Part shown: piece by piece, positions 6,228 to 10,317 of the stretch
Layout: every line of letters begins with the position of its first letter
Numbering within the stretch: position 1 is the first letter of the stretch
Source: Oscillospiraceae bacterium
Lineage (GTDB): Bacteria > Bacillota > Clostridia > Oscillospirales > Oscillospiraceae
Length of the DNA: 10,317 nt
Direction of reading: 5' to 3'
NCBI GenBank assembly: GCA_029067025.1
Contig: JAIEFH010000184.1
Span: forward strand, 1 to 10,317
The notes under the pieces: generated by a model
Databases searched by the model: none
The model's input: only the letters and a program-made list of their open reading frames with translations
What the model was told of the DNA's origin: nothing
Program-made: the position numbers and the translations under genes

Positions 6228-7823
6228 ATGAAGCTTACATTTTTCGGCGCGGCCAAGGCGGTCACCGGCAGCTGCCACTGCGTGGAGGTCAACGGGCGCA
6301 AGGTGCTGATCGACTGCGGCCTGCAGCAGGGCAAGGACGAGCGGGACAACCGTGAGCTGGATTTCGCCCCCTCTTACATCGACGACGTGGTGGTCACCCA
6401 CGCCCACATCGACCACTCGGGCCGCATCCCCCTGCTGGTGAAGCAGGGCTTCCGGGGCAACATCTACTGCACCCGGCTGACGGCCCAGCTTTTGTCCATC
6501 ATGCTGCGGGACTCCGCCCAGATCCAGGAGAGCGACGCCGCCTATGAGAACCAGAAGGGCAAGCGCGCGGGCAAGGAGCCGGTGGAGCCGCTGTACACCC
6601 TGGTGGACGTGGAACGGGCCCTTCGGCACATTGTCACCTGCGAATACGGCTGGGATCTGGAAATCGCCGAGGGCATCACAATCCGCTTTGTGGACGCGGG
6701 CCATCTGCTGGGCTCGGCCTGCGTGGAGATGTGGCTGACGGAGAGCGGTGTCACCAAGAAAATCGTGTTCTCCGGCGACATCGGCAACCGCAAAACCCCC
6801 ATCATCCGTTCCCCCCAGCCCATCACCGAGGCGGACTACGTGGTCACGGAGAGTACCTACGGTGACCGGCTGCACAACGTGAAGGAAAAGCCGGACTACT
6901 CCGGCGAGCTGGCCCAGGTCATCGAGGAGACGCTGTCTAAGGGGGGCAATTTGATCATCCCCTCCTTCGCCGTGGGCCGCACCCAGGAGCTGCTGTACTT
7001 CATCCGGCAGATCAAGGAGCGGCACCTGGTGGGGTGCGACCCCGATTTCCAGGTGTATGTGGACTCCCCCCTGGCGGGGGCGGCCACGGAGATCTTCTCC
7101 GGCGACCTGACCGGCTACCTGGATGAGGACGCCATCGAAAACCTGCGGGGCGGGGCGCTGTTCCGCTTCCCCGGTCTGAACATCACCGAGAGCACCGACG
7201 AGTCCCGGGGGCTGAACCTGGATCCCCGGCCCAAGGTCATCATATCCGCCTCCGGTATGTGCGACGCAGGCCGCATCCGCCACCACCTGAAGCACAACCT
7301 ATGGCGGCCCGAGTCCACCATCCTGTTCGTGGGCTATCAGGCGGATGGCTCTCTGGGCCGGCGCATCCTGGACGGCGCCCAGCGGGTGAAGCTGTTCGGC
7401 GAGGAGATCGCCGTCCGGGCGCGGATCGTCCGCTTCCACGGCCTCAGCTCCCACGCCGACCGGGACGGGCTGGTGCGGTGGATCAGCCACTACACCCCCA
7501 GGCCCCAGCAGGTGTTCGTGGTTCACGGCGACGAGCGGGCCGCGGATAACTACGCCCAAACGCTGACCGAGCTGGGCTTCGCCGCCCACGCGCCCAACTA
7601 CGAAGAGGTCTACGATCTGCTGGAAAACCGCATGATCTCCCCGGGCATCGTGCTGGAGCCCAAGGTAACCCCGGTGGATCCCGGCTCCCCCGCCTGGCGG
7701 CGGCTGGAGGACGTGGGCCGGAAGCTCATGGACGTCATTGCCCACAACAAGGGCGGCGCAAACAAGGATCTGGCCAAATTCGAGAAACAGATCCTGGCGC
7801 TCATCGAGAAGTGGGACAGGTAA
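6228..7823 (+). CDS. Beta-CASP metallo-beta-lactamase-fold RNA hydrolase
   Basis: Encodes 531 residues. The metallo-beta-lactamase core has D29 (LIDCG), the zinc motif HAHIDH (58-63), H159 (DAGHLLGS) and D184 (FSGDIG). The beta-CASP cap carries motif A E208 (TEST), motif B at about H353 (RIRHHLKH) and motif C H409 (SSHAD). The RMMBL-type end is recognisable from FVGYQADGSLGRRI (367-380) onward. This set of residues is that of CPSF-73/Ysh1-like and bacterial RNA-processing nucleases, so a zinc-dependent endo- and/or 5'-exoribonuclease acting in the cytoplasm is likely. It is not RNase J, which has a different layout, and no KH domain precedes it. The last 75 or so residues, charged and helical, extend beyond the core. 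The start is the ATG at 6228, with GGAGG at 6214-6218; a TTG one codon earlier is too close to that site. It is monocistronic, ending in the 7839-7879 hairpin. Confidence 0.92.
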   Translation: MKLTFFGAAKAVTGSCHCVEVNGRKVLIDCGLQQGKDERDNRELDFAPSYIDDVVVTHAHIDHSGRIPLLVKQGFRGNIYCTRLTAQLLSIMLRDSAQIQESDAAYENQKGKRAGKEPVEPLYTLVDVERALRHIVTCEYGWDLEIAEGITIRFVDAGHLLGSACVEMWLTESGVTKKIVFSGDIGNRKTPIIRSPQPITEADYVVTESTYGDRLHNVKEKPDYSGELAQVIEETLSKGGNLIIPSFAVGRTQELLYFIRQIKERHLVGCDPDFQVYVDSPLAGAATEIFSGDLTGYLDEDAIENLRGGALFRFPGLNITESTDESRGLNLDPRPKVIISASGMCDAGRIRHHLKHNLWRPESTILFVGYQADGSLGRRILDGAQRVKLFGEEIAVRARIVRFHGLSSHADRDGLVRWISHYTPRPQQVFVVHGDERAADNYAQTLTELGFAAHAPNYEEVYDLLENRMISPGIVLEPKVTPVDPGSPAWRRLEDVGRKLMDVIAHNKGGANKDLAKFEKQILALIEKWDR

Positions 7824-7838
7824 TCTGTTCAGAACATC

Positions 7839-7879
7839 AAAACGGCTGGCCGCAATTGCGGTCAGCCGTTTGTTTATTT
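7839..7879. terminator. Bidirectional terminator between convergent genes
   Basis: A stem of 14 bp, including one G-U pair (7840-7853 with 7858-7871), is closed by the loop AATT. On the plus strand it is followed by a T-rich run (about 7869-7879), and on the minus strand by TTTT. It sits between the beta-CASP gene stop (7821-7823) and the glmM stop (7878-7880). It can serve both converging transcripts, though the minus-strand U run is short. Confidence 0.88.
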
Positions 7880-9251
7880 ACTCCGCCTTGTGCCCTTGGG
7901 CGATAATCACATCCACTACGCTTTGGGCCAGGCTCTGGCACTGGTCCTTTTCCGGGGCCTCCACCATCACCCGCACCAGCGGCTCGGTGCCGGATTCCCG
8001 CACCAGAATGCGGCCCGTGTCGCCCAGCTCATCGGCCACGGCCTTCACCGCCGCCTGCACGGCGGGATCGTCTTGGGCGGTCTTTTTGTCCTTCACCCGC
8101 ACGTTGATGAGCACCTGGGGGTAGATGGTCACCGGCTCGGCCAGACGGCTCAGCGTCTCCTTTTTGGCCATCATGACCTCCATGATCTTCAGCGCGGTAA
8201 GGATGCCGTCCCCGGTCCGGGCGTACTTGGAGAAGATGATGTGCCCCGACTGTTCGCCCCCAATGCGGTGCCCGCCATGTACCATCTCCTCGTACACATA
8301 CTTATCGCCCACGGCGGTTTTGGCGTAGCCGATGCCCGCCTGATCCAGCGCCTTGTACAGCCCGAAGTTGGACATGACGGTGGTGACCACCGTGTTGGTC
8401 AGCAGCTTGCCCCGCTCCTTCATGTACAGGCCGTACAGGTACATGATCTGGTCGCCGTTGACCACGTTTCCCTTCTCGTCCACGGCGAGGCAGCGGTCCG
8501 CGTCTCCGTCGAAGGCGAAGCCCACGTCGCAGCCGTTCTCCACCACGTATTTCCGCAGCCCGTCAATGTGGGTGGAGCCCGCGTCCTGGTTGATGTTCAG
8601 CCCGTCGGGCTGTTCATTGATGACCCGCACGTCCGCCCCCAGGGAGCGGAACACGTTGGGCGCGATGGACCAGGCGGAGCCGTTGGCGCAGTCCAGGGCG
8701 ATCTTCCTTCCCCGGAAGGAGTACACAGCCAAAGAGATCAAATAGCCCATATACCGGTTGCGCCCCGCGGCGTGGTCCACAATGCTGCCCACCGCGTCGC
8801 CCGTGGCAAAGGGCAGCTTGGGAACCGTCTGGCCGTCCACCTCCAGATGGCCGTCCAGGTAGTCCTCCACCAGCCGGATGGTGGCCTCGTCCATCTTCTC
8901 CCCTTCCCGGTTAAGCAGCTTGATACCGTTGTCGTAGTAGGGGTTATGGGAGGCGGAGATCATCACGCCGCAGTCAAACCCGTCCGTCCGGGTGACATAG
9001 GACACGGAGGGGGTGGTGGTGACGTGGAGCAGGTACACGTCCGCCCCGGAGGCGGCCATGCCCGCGCTGATGGCGTACTCCAGCACATAGCTGGAGCGCC
9101 GGGTGTCCTTGCCCACCACGACGCGGGCCTTTTGCCCGCCCCGGCCGTAGTACCAACCCAGGAACCGGCCCACCTCATAGGCGTGGTCGGCGGTGAGTTC
9201 CACATTTGCCTTGCCCCGGAAGCCGTCGGTGCCGAAATATTTACCCATCAT
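7878..9251 (-). CDS. glmM: Phosphoglucosamine mutase GlmM
   Basis: Encodes 457 residues, close to the usual 445-460. GlmM converts glucosamine-6-phosphate to glucosamine-1-phosphate in the cytoplasm, on the route to UDP-GlcNAc, peptidoglycan and teichoic acids. The N-terminus GKYFGTDGFRG (3-13) is typical. The active-site loop ISASHNP (98-104) has the phosphoserine at S101. The metal-binding loop DGDADR is at 248-253, the sugar-binding GGEQSGH at 331-337, and the phosphate-binding loop RESGTEPLVRVMVE at about 418-431. All expected motifs are present. Two ATG codons stand in tandem (9251 and 9248). Either could be used with the AAAGGA site at 9259-9264, and the second gives the commoner MGKYFGTDG start. 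The first ATG directly follows the TGA of the upstream beta-helix gene with no gap, so the two are co-transcribed and probably translationally coupled. Confidence 0.96.
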   Translation of the reverse strand: MMGKYFGTDGFRGKANVELTADHAYEVGRFLGWYYGRGGQKARVVVGKDTRRSSYVLEYAISAGMAASGADVYLLHVTTTPSVSYVTRTDGFDCGVMISASHNPYYDNGIKLLNREGEKMDEATIRLVEDYLDGHLEVDGQTVPKLPFATGDAVGSIVDHAAGRNRYMGYLISLAVYSFRGRKIALDCANGSAWSIAPNVFRSLGADVRVINEQPDGLNINQDAGSTHIDGLRKYVVENGCDVGFAFDGDADRCLAVDEKGNVVNGDQIMYLYGLYMKERGKLLTNTVVTTVMSNFGLYKALDQAGIGYAKTAVGDKYVYEEMVHGGHRIGGEQSGHIIFSKYARTGDGILTALKIMEVMMAKKETLSRLAEPVTIYPQVLINVRVKDKKTAQDDPAVQAAVKAVADELGDTGRILVRESGTEPLVRVMVEAPEKDQCQSLAQSVVDVIIAQGHKAE

Positions 9252-9920
9252 TCAATCTTCCTTTCCCTTGGGGGCGATGACCCCGCCCGTCTTATAAATG
9301 CTGTCCGCCGGGATGACCCCCCGGACGCAGGACACGGGATAGATATTGCTGCGGCGGCCGATGACAGTGCCCGGGTTGAGCACACTGTTGCAGCCCACCT
9401 CCACGAAGTCGCCCAGCATGGCGCCGAACTTCTTGCGGCCCGTCTCGATGGCCTCGCCCTGGTTTTTCACCACCACCAGCGTCTTGTCGGACTTCACGTT
9501 GGAGGTAATGGAGCCCGCCCCCATGTGGCTCTTGTAGCCCAGGATGGAGTCGCCCACGTAGTTATAGTGGGGGGTCTGGACATTGTCAAACAGGATGACG
9601 TTTTTCAGCTCCACGGAGTTGCCCACCACGCAGTTCGCCCCCACCAGGGCGGAACCCCGGATGAAGGCACAGTGGCGCACCTCGGTGTCCGGCCCGATGA
9701 CGCAAGGGGCGCCCAGATAGGCGGTGGGGGCCACCTGGGCCGTCTTATGCACCCACACCTGGGGGGCGCGCTCCTCGTAGTCCTCCCCCAGGGCGGGGCC
9801 CAGGGACAAAATCAAGTCCTTGATGCCGTCCAGCGCCTGCCAGGGATATTGAAATTGGGCCAGATAGTCCCCCGCCAGGGTATGGCTCAGGTCAAACAGC
9901 CCATTTACTTCCAAATTCAT
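9252..9920 (-). CDS. Left-handed beta-helix acyltransferase-like protein, GlmU C-terminal-domain type
   Basis: Encodes 222 residues. A short N-terminal part (about 1-55) precedes a series of hexapeptide repeats (about 56-215; for example AYLGAPCVIGPDTEVRHCAF and VEVGCNSVLNPGTVIG), the mark of a left-handed beta-helix that normally forms trimers. It resembles the acetyltransferase half of GlmU but has no uridylyltransferase domain. Aligned from memory with E. coli GlmU, K106, H118, Y121 and N141 fall at the spacing of K351, H363, Y366 and N386. H363 and N386 are catalytic there. Acetylation of glucosamine-1-phosphate, or of a related sugar, is therefore plausible but unproven. The start is the ATG at 9920-9918, 8 nt after AGGAGGT (9928-9934); a TTG at 9926 is too close to that site. 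The gene abuts glmM, whose product is glucosamine-1-phosphate. Databases often call such proteins UDP-GlcNAc pyrophosphorylase, which the missing domain does not support. Confidence 0.85.
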   Translation of the reverse strand: MNLEVNGLFDLSHTLAGDYLAQFQYPWQALDGIKDLILSLGPALGEDYEERAPQVWVHKTAQVAPTAYLGAPCVIGPDTEVRHCAFIRGSALVGANCVVGNSVELKNVILFDNVQTPHYNYVGDSILGYKSHMGAGSITSNVKSDKTLVVVKNQGEAIETGRKKFGAMLGDFVEVGCNSVLNPGTVIGRRSNIYPVSCVRGVIPADSIYKTGGVIAPKGKED

Positions 9921-9927
9921 ACTCAAA

Positions 9928-9935
9928 ACCTCCTA
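9928..9935 (-). promoter_or_regulatory. Stop codon fused to the ribosome binding site
   Basis: TAGGAGGT holds both the TAG stop of the small membrane protein gene (9935-9933) and the AGGAGGT site for the beta-helix gene. A ribosome terminating on the upstream gene therefore occupies the next initiation site. The same arrangement (TAGGGAGG, 10152-10145) occurs one gene upstream. Confidence 0.85.
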
Positions 9936-10139
9936 CCACTTCTTACGGCCTATATAATACACAGCGAGCAGCGCCAAAAAGCTGACGCCGAACACAGCGG
10001 TGCAGGCGATCTTCCAGACCTCCAATTTGTTCGCGTTTGCCACATCGACCACGCACAGCAAAACCCAAAGCGCCGCGCACACCCCATACATCACCACAAA
10101 GGGCAGCGGCAGGTAGATGGGCTTCTTTTTCTTATTCAT
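9933..10139 (-). CDS. Small two-helix membrane protein of unknown function
   Basis: Encodes 68 residues. A basic start (MNKKKK) leads into a first hydrophobic helix (about 12-31), a short loop with charged residues (VDVANANKLEVWK), a second hydrophobic helix (about 43-62) and a basic end (GRKKW). The positive-inside rule suggests that both ends are cytoplasmic. I do not recognise the family. The ATG at 10139-10137 has GGGAGG 5 nt upstream (10145-10150), and that site overlaps the stop of the preceding gene. The frame stays open further upstream to 10196, but that part overlaps the preceding gene and has no binding site. It is in the same operon as the beta-helix protein and GlmM. A membrane or cell-envelope role is possible from context only. 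Confidence 0.8.
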   Translation of the reverse strand: MNKKKKPIYLPLPFVVMYGVCAALWVLLCVVDVANANKLEVWKIACTAVFGVSFLALLAVYYIGRKKW

Positions 10140-10149
10140 AAAAACCTCC

Positions 10150-10317
10150 CTATTCTTCGCCCTTTGATCCTTTGAGATTCCGATAGAGCAAAACACAAAG
10201 GATGATATAGGTGGTAACCGGCAACATCAGATAATACCATCTGCCCTGCCCGCCTGTCATGGAATCATATATCATCCACGCCCCAAAGGCTATCAGCACA
10301 ATTCCCAAAATTACGAC
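10150..10317 (-). CDS. Membrane protein, C-terminal fragment (cut by window edge)
   Basis: The frame is open from the window edge to the TAG at 10152-10150 and gives 55 residues with no start codon visible. There are two hydrophobic segments (residues about 1-17 of the fragment, ending FGAWMIYDS, and about 28-45, MLPVTTYIILCVLLY). They are joined by a short GGQGR-containing loop and followed by a charged tail (RNLKGSKGEE). The topology and loop size resemble those of the small membrane protein just downstream, although I see no convincing residue-level similarity. Translation is supported by the stop codon being built into the next gene's binding site. Function unknown. Confidence 0.7.
   Translation of the reverse strand, partial: VVILGIVLIAFGAWMIYDSMTGGQGRWYYLMLPVTTYIILCVLLYRNLKGSKGEE

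Noticed and set aside
6105..7295. Minus-strand 396-codon open frame opposite the beta-CASP gene
   Set aside because: It lies antisense to a gene with all its catalytic motifs, has no binding site and has shadow-like composition.
7839..7879. Hairpin as an attachment site or mobile-element end
   Set aside because: The stem-loop with T tracts between two convergent stop codons is fully explained as a terminator. No repeats or recombinase genes are nearby.
9921..9926. TTG start for the beta-helix protein two codons upstream of the ATG
   Set aside because: It is only 2 nt from the AGGAGGT site; the ATG at 9920 has normal spacing.

Overview
This is a GC-rich window (roughly 60% by eye). It has strong AGGAGG-type ribosome binding sites, sigma-A-like promoters with extended -10 elements, a TTG start and tight ATGA gene overlaps. 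Together with the protein families present, this points to a motile, Gram-positive clostridial bacterium, most likely of the Oscillospiraceae (Clostridium cluster IV) type. The taxonomic call is an inference from style and gene content, not a match to a named genome.

Layout. (1) 1-736, minus strand: the head of a flagellar operon. It has a near-consensus promoter (708-736), a leader of about 240 nt rich in hairpins, flgB (72-461) and the first codons of flgC (1-49), which runs off the window. (2) 816-6092, minus strand: a three-gene signalling operon that starts at a promoter at 6063-6092 and ends at a 16-bp perfect-stem terminator (816-854). Its genes are a REC-HD-GYP-PAS-GGDEF response regulator, a free-standing Hpt phosphotransfer protein and a membrane hybrid histidine kinase with two receiver domains. 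Each gene overlaps the next by 4 nt. (3) 6148-7823, plus strand: a divergently transcribed beta-CASP metallo-beta-lactamase-fold RNase-like protein with its own promoter. (4) 7839-7879: a hairpin that can terminate transcription from both sides. (5) 7878-10317, minus strand: a tightly packed operon of two small two-helix membrane proteins (the upstream one cut by the window edge), a left-handed beta-helix protein resembling the acetyltransferase half of GlmU, and GlmM phosphoglucosamine mutase.

How the genes fit together. The signalling operon contains every part of a His-Asp-His-Asp phosphorelay. The kinase carries H364, D655 and D795, the Hpt protein carries H60, and the response regulator carries D59. 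The output is a protein with both an intact c-di-GMP synthase domain and an intact c-di-GMP phosphodiesterase domain. It lies just upstream of, and on the same strand as, a flagellar operon, so a link to motility control is attractive, but this is inference from proximity. The glmM/beta-helix pair suggests a role in amino-sugar (UDP-GlcNAc) precursor supply for the cell wall.

I see no tRNA, rRNA, CRISPR array, transposase or phage genes. The most interesting items are the two-enzyme c-di-GMP phosphorelay operon, the structured flgB leader that matches no riboswitch I can recognise, and the GlmU-like acetyltransferase without a uridylyltransferase domain that keeps the catalytic residue spacing of GlmU.
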